NCBI RefSeq assembly: GCF_013402815.2
Contig: NZ_CP058601.1
Span: 3,038,001 to 3,102,000, forward strand
DNA length: 64,000 nt
From: Natrinema halophilum
Lineage (GTDB): Archaea > Halobacteriota > Halobacteria > Halobacteriales > Natrialbaceae
Reading direction: 5' to 3'
In this document: piece after piece, positions 10,993 to 19,077 of the stretch
How positions within the stretch are numbered: the first letter of the stretch is position 1
How the letters are laid out: each line of letters opens with the position of its first letter
Position numbers and translations under genes: made by a program
The notes under the pieces: generated by a model
The model's input: only the letters and a program-made list of their open reading frames with translations
Told to the model about the DNA's origin: nothing
Databases searched by the model: none

Positions 10993-12897
10993 CTATTCAT
11001 TTCTCTGCTCGAAGGACACTTCAGCGATACGGGTGCGGTAGGGGTCTCGACGCCCGGCTTCGGGCGGAATATTGATGTCGGGCGAATACTGGCTCACTGT
11101 CCAGAAACGACCGGTATCGGGATCGACCGAAATCCCGTTGTAGTCCCCCCAGCGAATCGACTCCGAATTCTCGTCATAATTGTAGTGTGACTCTCCGTCT
11201 TGAACGACCACGGCGTCTTCGATGACATTCTGGCTGAAGTCTGCGGTCCGTCCGCCGACATCCATTCGTGGGAATGTGTCGGGGCCGCTCACGTTGTGGG
11301 CGATGACCGTAGAATTACCATCAGAGTTAATCGTTGGGATGAAATACGACGATCCGGGGTCACCGTAGATACCACTCTGGACGAGTGAACGTGACTCTGC
11401 ATCGATCTCATACCACGTGATGGCCGATCGGACGTCACTCCCGTTCCAGCTGATGGCGGTGGCATGCGCGGTCCAGAGTGACCCGGTTTCGGCGTTGTAA
11501 TCGACGTTCATGAGCCGACGGCCGAGAGTGTCGATGGGCTTCTCTGAATCCGGTTGCGCAGCGGTCGGCGGACTGGCGTACGAATCGACTTCGACGATGA
11601 AACAGCGAAGCGTCGGATCGTCGAGCGGGCTGGTGAGTTCCCACTGCGTGAGTGTACTCGCAAGCGGCGCGTCTTCGGTTTGGGGAAACACGGTATTGAG
11701 GAAGTAATACGTGCCGTCACTGCCGCCAGAAAACGGCTGGAGTGCTGGCTGAACCGTGAAATCCTGGTAGCTGTCAGTCGGGTTGTCTAGATTATCGAAA
11801 TGGTGGGCGGTGACCGCGTCGCCGTCGTACATCGCTGCTTTGTCGAGTGTAACGATCGATACCGAGACGTCGCTGTCGTCGTTCGGGAAAAAGTTCTGTG
11901 AAAGATAAATCGCATCGCGATCGAGCCCTAACTGGGGGTAATCGACCAATCCAAGATTGTCGGGACCGTTGGCGTCCTCCGGTGGCAGTCGGTAGATGTG
12001 CCATTTACCGGTTGGGTCGCTCGTCGCGGAGGCTGCGACCACGAAATATCCTTTTGGCGGGCGAGGATCGGGGTCGCTAGCTGCGCTGGAACCGCTTTCT
12101 CCCATCGTTTCATATTTCCCAGGCCCGTCCGACCTTTCTTCGATTTCTTCGCGTCCGATTGTACTCCCGTCTTCTGCGATGCCTTGCTGGAGTTGTACCG
12201 CACAGAGGACGAATCGATCTTCCTTCCGATCATATCGTGCCCGCGGGTCAAATACGAGTGGAGTGTCGGAAACGAACCCGCTCTCCGGGGTGGCGATAAC
12301 TGGTTCCCAGATATCCTCGAGTCGGACCGTGAGTTCTTGTTCGCCAGTGTTCTTGTCGAATATGGCTACCTGTCGGTTGACTGCGTGTAGGTTTTTGTCG
12401 TGACTGGTGGCGATTTGTGAATCAGATGGTACCCCACCACGGGTTCCATCGACAGTGATACCGTCGTATTCGGTGCCAATCTGTAGCCCGCCGTCGCCTG
12501 CGTCGGGTCGATTCATCGGTACGATGCCGGACTCGGCCCGTTGTGCGCGCCCTGGAGGCCCTTGCTCCTTGATCGTCGCATGTTCGCCTTCTAGTCGGTC
12601 TTTGTTTTCTGGATCTGCGGGGGTTACGTTCGTGTCTGCCGCGCTCTCGTTTGGGTTGGGACTGGGGCCTTCTGGCGATGGAATGTCACTAAACGTGACT
12701 GATCCAGCGGGGTAGGCCTGTTGGAACGGTCCGTCGGCGCAATTAGTCGTCGCGGTTGCAACGTCAATGGCGTTTCCAAGCAGGCCGAGGCCAGCTATTC
12801 CTGCGCCGCTTCGTCGGAGCATTGATCGGCGGCCAACTGTCGGTAGTTTTTCTGTTCCGTCGGATTCGCTCTCTGCCCGTGAATTTTCACTCGACAT
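10993..12897 (-). CDS. Tat-exported 634-residue secreted protein, probable beta-propeller type
   Basis: The N terminus has a twin-arginine signal (GRRSMLRRSGAGIAGLGLL, around residues 22-40) with no lipobox cysteine, so the protein is probably released or wall-associated. After a Pro/Asn/Asp-rich linker the body contains repeated blade-like segments: a VNRQVAIFDKNTGEQE stretch, a DPRARYDRKEDRFV stretch, an SDPTGKWHIYRL stretch and a DYPQLGLDRDAIYLSQNF stretch. The same order occurs in bacterial secreted proteins of unknown function. No catalytic signature was recognised. It is a single gene with a 380-base AT-rich promoter region upstream. Function unknown. Confidence 0.8.
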   Translation of the reverse strand: MSSENSRAESESDGTEKLPTVGRRSMLRRSGAGIAGLGLLGNAIDVATATTNCADGPFQQAYPAGSVTFSDIPSPEGPSPNPNESAADTNVTPADPENKDRLEGEHATIKEQGPPGRAQRAESGIVPMNRPDAGDGGLQIGTEYDGITVDGTRGGVPSDSQIATSHDKNLHAVNRQVAIFDKNTGEQELTVRLEDIWEPVIATPESGFVSDTPLVFDPRARYDRKEDRFVLCAVQLQQGIAEDGSTIGREEIEERSDGPGKYETMGESGSSAASDPDPRPPKGYFVVAASATSDPTGKWHIYRLPPEDANGPDNLGLVDYPQLGLDRDAIYLSQNFFPNDDSDVSVSIVTLDKAAMYDGDAVTAHHFDNLDNPTDSYQDFTVQPALQPFSGGSDGTYYFLNTVFPQTEDAPLASTLTQWELTSPLDDPTLRCFIVEVDSYASPPTAAQPDSEKPIDTLGRRLMNVDYNAETGSLWTAHATAISWNGSDVRSAITWYEIDAESRSLVQSGIYGDPGSSYFIPTINSDGNSTVIAHNVSGPDTFPRMDVGGRTADFSQNVIEDAVVVQDGESHYNYDENSESIRWGDYNGISVDPDTGRFWTVSQYSPDINIPPEAGRRDPYRTRIAEVSFEQRNE

Positions 12898-13277
12898 TCA
12901 CTCCCATATACCGATGGTAATTGATAATATTAATCACCGATATGAGAGCCAATATATAAACAGTCGATGTGGTTATACCTACTCGTTTATCATAATAACA
13001 CTGATATGATTGGCTCAGTAGGTGCTGAAATGACGAACGATTCCACTACAGGCGGGCTCACCGCGCTCAACGGCAAGAGTGCAGTGAGGTTTCCCGACGA
13101 TCAGACGAACGAACGGACCAGCGATTACCTCGAGTATCGTCGTTCGTACCTCGACGTGGGGACGATACGCGCGCCGTTCGAGCGACAGCTGAACGACACC
13201 AAACCATGCATCTCAACAGCGCTGAAATTATACTAAACGTTTATGTAAAACGTCCCACATCACTGTCTGATACGGCA
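12898..13277. other. AT-rich intergenic region between divergent genes
   Basis: Contains AT-rich stretches at about 12915-12960 and 13000-13015 that could hold the promoter of the secreted-protein gene on the minus strand. A TATA-like TTTATGTAAA at 13240-13249 lies about 30 bases upstream of the ATG at 13278. No convincing gene was seen. Confidence 0.5.
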
Positions 13278-13907
13278 ATGATAGCAAACCTGTTGTTGTT
13301 GATACTCGGCGTCCTTTTGGCAGGGGGCGGGTTTCTGTTCTTCAAAGAAGGGCTCTATGCGCTCGGGTTCCTGATCGGACTGAGCGCCGGAGTGGTCTCC
13401 CTCCAGTCCGAGGCGACTACCGGACAGTGGGGGCTCGTCGTCCTCGTGGCGGCACCGATCATCGGAATCGCGCTCGCGGTATCCTTCCGGTATTTGATCG
13501 TCGCTATCCCTGGGGCGGTCGGCGGGGCTGCCGTCGCGATCGTTCTTACCGATCTCTCGCTGTCCGAACCGTCCAATCTCGTCGATCCCACCGTCCTCGC
13601 AGCCGCGATCGTTGGGATCGTTGCGGCGTGGTTTATCGAGACAGCGATCATGATCGCCGTGTCGGCATCCTGGGGAGCGACGCTCGTTTCGCTCTCGCTC
13701 GGCGGAGCGCTTTTCGAACCGGGAACGACCATTCGAACGAGCGTTCTCGAGCTCATCTCGGTGACCTACTGGTTCGTGTTTGGGCTCGGGATCGTAGTCC
13801 AGGTGGCCATCTGGTACTATTTACGGACCACGCTGGACGACGACGAAGAGTTCCGGGAGGTGCTCCTGGAGAGTGCCGGTCAACAGTACGAATCCTATCG
13901 CAGTTGA
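13278..13907 (+). CDS. Multi-pass membrane protein (possibly DUF4203/TM198-like)
   Basis: 209 residues, almost wholly hydrophobic, with about seven predicted membrane segments by eye: a first helix at residues 2-22 and others around 25-45, 52-68, 72-92, 105-130, 135-155 and 165-185. The polar C terminus carries an acidic DDDEEF stretch. The helix pattern and Gly-rich segments resemble DUF4203-type proteins, but this is only a resemblance. ATG at 13278 was chosen over an in-frame ATG at 13206 because a TATA-like box at 13240-13249 lies between them. No function can be assigned. Confidence 0.75.
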   Translation: MIANLLLLILGVLLAGGGFLFFKEGLYALGFLIGLSAGVVSLQSEATTGQWGLVVLVAAPIIGIALAVSFRYLIVAIPGAVGGAAVAIVLTDLSLSEPSNLVDPTVLAAAIVGIVAAWFIETAIMIAVSASWGATLVSLSLGGALFEPGTTIRTSVLELISVTYWFVFGLGIVVQVAIWYYLRTTLDDDEEFREVLLESAGQQYESYRS

Positions 13908-13920
13908 GACTGTCGACGTC

Positions 13921-14160
13921 CCTCGCCGTCAGCGTTCCCTCACACGAAGAGCTGACGCGCATCTACGAAGCGGCCAAACCGCTTCGAGCCGTGCCTCGAT
14001 TTGCTCGGCGAGACATCCCTCGCGCGTCAGCGAAACAACTGACGCGCCTGGCGAGAGCTATACTCTCGCTGGCCGTCGTGCACTCACGTCGCTCGTTCAC
14101 GCCGACGTCGTCGACATCTCCTCGCGGTCAGTTGTCGCTCACGCGAACAACTGACGCGCG
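13921..14160. repeat. Three degenerate copies of a ~41-base element at the sufS 3' end
   Basis: The copy at 14120-14160 spans the end of sufS and its stop. A related copy at 13921-13961 matches it at about 32 of 41 positions, and a shorter copy lies at about 14019-14048. The middle copy contains a perfect inverted repeat, GCGCGTCAG at 14022-14030 and CTGACGCGC at 14039-14047. The arrangement suggests old partial duplications of the gene end, and the hairpins could take part in termination. Confidence 0.6.
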
Positions 14161-15383
14161 TCGTCGATGGCCGCGACGAGTTTGTCGACCTCTTCTTTCG
14201 TGTTGTAGACGTAGAACGAGGCTCGAGCCGAGGCCGCGACTCCGAGCTTATCGTGCAGCGGCTGGGTACAGTGGTCGCCGGCACGGATCGCGACCGCGTG
14301 GTCGTTCATGATCGAGGCCAGGTCGTGGGCGTGGACGCTCTCGAGGTTAAATCCGACGAGACCGCCACGCTCCGGGCCGGGTTCGGGGCCGTAGATCTCC
14401 ACGTCCGGTTCGGCGGCGAGTTGCTCGTAGGCGTAGCGGGCGATTTCCTCCTCGTGGACCCGGATGCGGTCCATGCCGATCTCCTCGAGCCAGTCGATTG
14501 CGGCGACGAGGCCGACGGCTTCGGCGATCTGTGGGGTTCCGGCCTCGAACTTCCAGGGGAGTTCGTTCCAGGTCGAGTCCTCGTAGGTGACCTTCGTGAT
14601 CATATCGCCCCCGTAGAGGTACGGGTGCATGTCCTCGAGCAGGTCCTGCTTGCCGTAGAGGACGCCGATGCCGGTTGGACCGGCCATCTTGTGCCCGGAA
14701 AAGGCGTAAAAGTCGGCATCGAGGGCCCCGACGTCGACGGGTCGGTTTGGAACCGCCTGCGCGCCGTCGATGAACGCCAGCGCATCGTGGTCGTGGGCGA
14801 TATCGACGAGTTCAGAGACGGGGTTGACTGTGCCGAGGGTGTTGGAAACGTGGACCGCCGAGATCATCGCGGTGTCGTCTGTGATGAGTTCGCGGGCGTG
14901 GTCCATATCGAGGCGGCCGTCCGACGTAACCCGAATGTACTTGACGTCGGCGCCGGCACGTTTGGCGATCTGCTGCCACGTGACCAACGACGCGTGGTGT
15001 TCCATTTCTGTCAGCACGACGTCGTCGTCGGGGCCGAGTTCGTTCAGACCCCAGGAGTAGGCTATCAGGTTCTCGGCTTCGGTCGTGTTCTTGGTGAAGA
15101 TGACCTCCTCGCGGCCGTCTGCGCCGATGAACTCGGCGACTCTGTCGTGGGCCTCCTCGTAAGCGATCGAGGCCTCCTGGCTCAGGTGGTGGATCCCGCG
15201 ATGGACGTTGGCGTTGTACCCGCGGTAGTAGTCGCTCATCGCATCGACGACCTGATCTGGCGTCTGTGTCGTCGCCGCGTTATCGAGATAGACGACCTGT
15301 TGGCCGTCGAACTCCCGCTGGAGAATCGGGAACTCGTCCCGGATCGCTCCGACGTCGAGCGACTCGAGGTTCTGGTGACTCAT
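14139..15383 (-). CDS. sufS: Cysteine desulfurase SufS
   Basis: 414 residues, a group II (SufS/CsdA-type) PLP enzyme that removes sulfur from cysteine and passes it to the SufU or SufBCD system. The N terminus has the VYLDNAATTQTP segment, the PLP lysine lies in YAFSGHKMAGPTG near residue 227, and the persulfide cysteine lies in RAGDHCTQP near 362. The pairing with the SufU-like scaffold at 9631-10050 fits the SufSU partnership, although unrelated genes separate them. The ATG at 15383 starts directly at the homologous region. Confidence 0.95.
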   Translation of the reverse strand: MSHQNLESLDVGAIRDEFPILQREFDGQQVVYLDNAATTQTPDQVVDAMSDYYRGYNANVHRGIHHLSQEASIAYEEAHDRVAEFIGADGREEVIFTKNTTEAENLIAYSWGLNELGPDDDVVLTEMEHHASLVTWQQIAKRAGADVKYIRVTSDGRLDMDHARELITDDTAMISAVHVSNTLGTVNPVSELVDIAHDHDALAFIDGAQAVPNRPVDVGALDADFYAFSGHKMAGPTGIGVLYGKQDLLEDMHPYLYGGDMITKVTYEDSTWNELPWKFEAGTPQIAEAVGLVAAIDWLEEIGMDRIRVHEEEIARYAYEQLAAEPDVEIYGPEPGPERGGLVGFNLESVHAHDLASIMNDHAVAIRAGDHCTQPLHDKLGVAASARASFYVYNTKEEVDKLVAAIDDARQLFA

Positions 15384-15521
15384 TGGTGACTAGAATGGTC
15401 CGCACACAAAACACTCCTTCGGTCTTCACCCCGTCGACCGTTCCTTGCGCGACCGACTGTTGATACGAGCCGGTTGCGGTTCGGAGGTGCGAAGTTGCCT
15501 CCACCGTTGGCGGACTGAAAC

Positions 15522-15645
15522 CGGGAGCAGGGGTGGAATGCGAAGGGGGGAGCAGAGGCGGGATGTGAAGGAGGGAGCGGGGGTGGAATGCGAAGGGGGG
15601 AGTGGGGGTGGAATGCAAAGGGGGGAGCGGGGGTGTGAGGGGGAT
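15522..15645 (+). repeat. 25-base purine-rich tandem repeat upstream of sufS
   Basis: About five units of exactly 25 bases. Equivalent AG positions occur at 15526, 15551, 15576, 15601 and 15626. The unit reads roughly GGGAGCGGGGGTGGAATGCGAAGG with a few substitutions. The plus strand is strongly purine-rich, with runs of five or six G. A 25-base period is not a multiple of 3, so it is not a coding repeat. It lies 140-260 bases upstream of sufS in a gap (15384-15840) where I see no gene. Confidence 0.85.
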
Positions 15646-15840
15646 GGGAACTGAACGGCAGCGACACGCTCGTGCTATGAGTGCCCTGCCGCAATATCGG
15701 CTTCGAGTTGGTCGGAGTTACCAGTGTTCCCAAACAATATTGGTGGTCGTCGGCGACCGAGTCGACGCGACCGCGGAATCACACACCAACAGCATGGACG
15801 GATCTAGACCAAGCCAGCGATCTTCGCTAATTTTGACGGC

Positions 15841-16689
15841 CTAAAATACGGGTGGCTCGCTGAAGATCGATGGCTGCGTGCCCCGCAGTAGTAGCTCCGT
15901 ATATCGGGCGTACAGTTGCGTGACGACATTGAATAAATGGAGGACGACGAGGCCCACGAGAACGCCTATCGACGACACGGCCAGCGCCGCCGGAAGGGAG
16001 TCCACGTACAGCGAAATTAGTTCGCCATCGGCGATCGAGAGCGTAACCGGAGAGATATCGATGGTCCATCCGTCGTGCTGATAGGTTAGCTGGGGGACGA
16101 ACTCGATTGGATCGCCGATGTGGATTCCAACGGTCTCGTTTCGGTAGTGGAGCGGAGCGGCGACCAGTGCGTAGGTAAACGTCCCACCCAGGGTGAGCAT
16201 AACGAACGAAGCCGTCCCGAGTACGAACTTGCTGAACAGGTAGCCGACGCCTTTCCACGTTCCGCGGTCGAAAACGAGCCGCCGCGCGCGATCGCGAATA
16301 CTCCGTGGGGGTGCCGAGGTCGGGACGGAAACGCTGAGCAATCGATCGGCAAGAACGCGCTCGAGGGCAGCCAACTCAACCGTGGCAAACAGGACGAGCA
16401 GCGCGAGCGGACCGCCGATGCACACGAGGACGAGCGTGAGTGGAATCCAGGCGATCAGTAGTACGAACGGGTCCGTTGTGGCCATATCGACGAGTGCAAA
16501 CGAGAGGCCGATCGGGATGGCGGCCCCGGTGACGAGGACCGTGAAATACCCGATTCCGAGCGGAAACGAGAGCAACAAATAGACGATGTTGGCGTACGTC
16601 TGTTTGCGGCCGATGACGCCGAGAAACCGGCGACTCAGCGAGACAGTGCGGGCGAGTGCGTTTTCGACTGAGGCAAGTGGCAGTGACAT
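15841..16689 (-). CDS. Putative-sensor-domain integral membrane protein
   Basis: 282 residues with at least five hydrophobic segments, seen near residues 35-60, 60-80, 88-112, 150-178 and 233-262. The first membrane hairpin (YANIVYLLLSFPLGIGYFTVLVTGAA) and the following WIPL...GGPLALLVLF stretch match the bacterial and haloarchaeal putative sensor domain family (PF13796-like), which often sits in the membrane part of signalling proteins. There is no kinase domain. It is the last of four co-directional genes (winged-helix regulator, two small membrane proteins, this one), 10 bases after the preceding gene, so it is probably part of the signal-sensing unit controlling the divergent ABC transporter. 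Confidence 0.7.
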   Translation of the reverse strand: MSLPLASVENALARTVSLSRRFLGVIGRKQTYANIVYLLLSFPLGIGYFTVLVTGAAIPIGLSFALVDMATTDPFVLLIAWIPLTLVLVCIGGPLALLVLFATVELAALERVLADRLLSVSVPTSAPPRSIRDRARRLVFDRGTWKGVGYLFSKFVLGTASFVMLTLGGTFTYALVAAPLHYRNETVGIHIGDPIEFVPQLTYQHDGWTIDISPVTLSIADGELISLYVDSLPAALAVSSIGVLVGLVVLHLFNVVTQLYARYTELLLRGTQPSIFSEPPVF

Positions 16690-16699
16690 GCGTTTGATT

Positions 16700-17071
16700 T
16701 CACCCGGAATTGGGTCGCCGAAATGATCGAACGATGGCGATCAGGCCAAGCAGGTGACAGGCGGTGACGACGAGCAATACCGTCGCGTCGGCCGCGTCGG
16801 TCGTCAGTTCGACCGCGTGTGAGAGGACGAACGGCACGACCGTGAGGAAGGCGACGCCGATGGCCAGAAACAACATCGGCTGACTGTCGTTACGAACGAA
16901 CCCTCGATAGGCCGTCCACGTTACGACGGTGCCGAGTACGGCGCTTGCCAACCCGAGGAAAAAGATCGTCGTCGCCTCGTCGAGACCGACCACCGTCGTC
17001 TCGAGGAGGAAAACGACGGCCCGGGGTCCCTCGAGTACGGGAGCGATGGCGGATACGATGCTCGCGCTCAT
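16700..17071 (-). CDS. Small membrane protein, DUF7521-like, copy 2
   Basis: 123 residues with three hydrophobic segments around residues 30-52, 62-82 and 92-112, ending in a basic tail. Its layout and spacing resemble the neighbouring gene at 17255-17581, so the two are probably paralogues of a haloarchaeal small membrane family (I think DUF7521). ATG at 17071 was preferred over GTG at 17077 because a strong GGAGGTG ribosome-binding site sits directly before it and overlaps the GTG. It lies between a related gene and the putative sensor. Function unknown. Confidence 0.65.
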   Translation of the reverse strand: MSASIVSAIAPVLEGPRAVVFLLETTVVGLDEATTIFFLGLASAVLGTVVTWTAYRGFVRNDSQPMLFLAIGVAFLTVVPFVLSHAVELTTDAADATVLLVVTACHLLGLIAIVRSFRRPNSG

Positions 17072-17254
17072 CGACACCTCCTCGTCTTCGATCGGTCGGG
17101 GCGTGCGGCGTCGAACGGTTTCAGTATCATCGTCGTCGGGTCCGTGGTGGGTAATGGGGTCGGTGCGGTTGCAGTGGGTAGTGCAATCGACGCGGTTGCA
17201 GTGGTCGGTGCGGTCGGTGCGGTTGTGTCGATCGTCGCACAGGGTGTGACCATC

Positions 17255-17581
17255 TCACGGTCGGCCGTAGACGGTATAGAGGATCGCCGTGAGGCCGGCG
17301 ATCTCGCTCGCAGTCGCCAGTACGCTCGTCGTCAGCGAACTTGCGTCGAACACGGTCGGGAGCAAGAATCGGACGACAGTCGGCACCGCGGCCAGCAGCG
17401 CGATGCCGAGTGCGAGCCAGAGCAACGCGGGTCGGCGAGCGTCCCGGTAGCCGTCGTAGGACCGTTTGGCGATCCAGCAGGCGATCACGAACGCGGTTGC
17501 CTGACCGAGGAAGACGGCGATCGCGACAGTCGTCGAGCCGTCCGAAACAGTCTGTAGTGGGGCCCCGTTCATCGCGATCAC
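17255..17581 (-). CDS. Small membrane protein, DUF7521-like, copy 1
   Basis: 108 residues, with a hydrophobic segment near residues 18-37, a basic loop (AKRSYDGYRDARRPAL) and two further segments near 48-70 and 78-102. The GTG start at 17581 overlaps the stop of the winged-helix gene, a sign of translational coupling; an ATG three codons later is an alternative. It pairs with the related gene at 16700-17071. The 180 bases between the two hold imperfect GTGCGGTTGCAGTGG-type repeats and no gene. Function unknown. Confidence 0.65.
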   Translation of the reverse strand: MIAMNGAPLQTVSDGSTTVAIAVFLGQATAFVIACWIAKRSYDGYRDARRPALLWLALGIALLAAVPTVVRFLLPTVFDASSLTTSVLATASEIAGLTAILYTVYGRP

Positions 17582-17919
17582 AGATCCTCGAACAGTCGTG
17601 TAAACCGGTCGGCGGGCGCTTCGTCGCGGCGGTACACGTCCATCTCCATCGAGCCCTCGGCGATCTCGATCGCCACGCGCTCGAGTCGCGTGCTGTATAT
17701 CTTGTAGTGGTGTCCATCTGGATCCAGCTCCTGGTGCTCGTCGAGGAACCCCTTCGCTTCGAGTCGATCGATCCGTCGATAGATCGTCGGTGGCGACGCG
17801 TCACAGCGATCGGTGAGTCGGTCGACGGACATCGGTTCCTCGCTGGCGGCGATGAGGATGCGTCGGGCGTACTCGTCGTCGAGTAACGCGAGCACTTCCT
17901 GCTCCTCATCGTCGGTCAT
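17578..17919 (-). CDS. Winged-helix transcriptional regulator (ArsR-type)
   Basis: 113 residues. The helix-turn-helix is clear: a DDEYARRILIAASEEPMSVDRL helix start, DRCDASPPTIYRRIDRLEAKGFL as the recognition part (about residues 40-62), then a wing with HHYKIYSTRLERV. The start at 17919 is preferred to a longer frame because a TATA-like element (TTTTATATC on the coding strand, 17942-17950) is about 27 bases upstream, which implies a leaderless transcript. It heads a four-gene unit with small membrane proteins and a sensor-like protein and is divergent from an ABC transporter. It probably controls both directions through the palindromes in between. Confidence 0.85.
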   Translation of the reverse strand: MTDDEEQEVLALLDDEYARRILIAASEEPMSVDRLTDRCDASPPTIYRRIDRLEAKGFLDEHQELDPDGHHYKIYSTRLERVAIEIAEGSMEMDVYRRDEAPADRFTRLFEDL

Positions 17920-17941
17920 ACAGGACTTCGTAAGGATAGAT

Positions 17942-17978
17942 GATATAAAAGAGTCCACAGTTTCCGACTGTGAAACTG
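17942..17978. promoter_or_regulatory. Divergent promoter with nested palindromes
   Basis: TATATAAA-like sequence at 17942-17950 can serve the minus-strand regulator gene. Next to it are two overlapping perfect inverted repeats: CACAGT-TTCCG-ACTGTG at 17956-17972 and CAGTTTC-CGACTGT-GAAACTG at 17958-17978. Both lie between the regulator and the ABC ATPase gene, as expected for an autoregulatory operator of the winged-helix protein. Binding by that protein is inferred, not shown. Confidence 0.6.
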
Positions 17979-18021
17979 CGACTGCCGGTCTATGTGGGGC
18001 CCGACTGTAGTCGCTGGTAGG

Positions 18022-19077
18022 ATGACTGCTATCGAGACATCCGGTTTGACGAAGCAGTACGGCGAGCTCACTGCCGTCGATGACCTCGATCTCACTGTCG
18101 ACGAGGGCGAGGTGTTCGGCTTCCTCGGCCCGAACGGGGCGGGGAAGTCGACGACGATCAACATGCTTTTGGATTTCACTCGACCGACGGCGGGGTCAGC
18201 GACGGTTCTGGGCTACGACGCTCAGGCCGAGGCCGATTCGATCAGTCCCCGCGTCGGTATCCTTCCGGAGGGGTTCGACGTCTACCCGCGTCTGTCGGGC
18301 CGCCGGCACATCGAATTTGCCATCGAAACGAAAGACGCCGCCGACGATCCCGACGAGATCGTCGACCGCGTCGGGCTCTCGCCCGAAGACGCCGCCAGGC
18401 CGGCCGGCGACTACTCCAAGGGGATGCGACAGCGACTCGCGACCGGCATGGCGCTGGTCGGCGACCCCGACTTGCTGATTATGGACGAACCCTCGAGCGG
18501 GCTCGATCCCCACGGCATCCGCGAGATGCAGGATCTCGTTCGGACCGAGGCCGAGCGAGGAACGACCGTCTTCTTCTCGAGTCACATCCTGGAACACGTC
18601 GAGACGGTCTGTGACCGCGTGGGCGTGTTGAACGAGGGTGAACTCGTCGCCGTCGACACGATCGAGGGGCTTCGCGAGGAGATCGGTGGCGGCGCGACCA
18701 TGACGCTTACGCTCGCCGGGCCCGCCGACGAACACCGAACGGTCGCCACTACCGTCGAGGGAATCACCGACGTTGCCGCATCCGGTCGGACGCTCGAGTG
18801 CTCGGTCACCGATTCGGTCGCGAAAGCGGGTGTCGTGACTGCGCTCGCGGATGCCGGCGCGACGATTCGGGACGTACGAATCGAGGAAGTCTCGCTCGAG
18901 TCGCTGTTCACGGTGCTGACCAACGGCGATGCGGACGAAGTGACCGACGGCCTCGGGACGAAAACGGAGGCTGGCAGGGCGGATGCGGACGTAGCGGAAA
19001 CGGAGACGACGGATACGGACGTAGCGGAAACGGAGACGGCGGATGGGGGCGGGATCGAAGGGGAGGTGGCGCGATGA
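18022..19077 (+). CDS. ABC transporter ATP-binding protein (ABC-2 type)
   Basis: 351 residues. The nucleotide-binding domain has a Walker A GPNGAGKST near residue 40, an ABC signature YSKGMRQRL near 134, Walker B LLIMDEPSSGLD near 153 and a switch histidine in FFSSHILEH. This fits DRA/Nod-type exporters that pair with a membrane protein of the ABC-2 class, encoded next. The C-terminal third is a regulatory-like domain followed by a low-complexity tail in which a 30-base unit (near 18991 and 19021) repeats as DVAETET. ATG at 18022 starts at the domain boundary. Substrate unknown. Confidence 0.9.
   Translation: MTAIETSGLTKQYGELTAVDDLDLTVDEGEVFGFLGPNGAGKSTTINMLLDFTRPTAGSATVLGYDAQAEADSISPRVGILPEGFDVYPRLSGRRHIEFAIETKDAADDPDEIVDRVGLSPEDAARPAGDYSKGMRQRLATGMALVGDPDLLIMDEPSSGLDPHGIREMQDLVRTEAERGTTVFFSSHILEHVETVCDRVGVLNEGELVAVDTIEGLREEIGGGATMTLTLAGPADEHRTVATTVEGITDVAASGRTLECSVTDSVAKAGVVTALADAGATIRDVRIEEVSLESLFTVLTNGDADEVTDGLGTKTEAGRADADVAETETTDTDVAETETADGGGIEGEVAR

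Noticed and set aside
15445-15720. Short open frames through the purine-rich repeat
   Set aside because: They are made by the 25-base repeat, change frame at each unit and have no start context.
17072-17254. GTGCGGTTGCAGTGG-type repeats as a possible CRISPR
   Set aside because: Units are short, imperfect and adjacent, without spacers of even length, and no cas gene is near.
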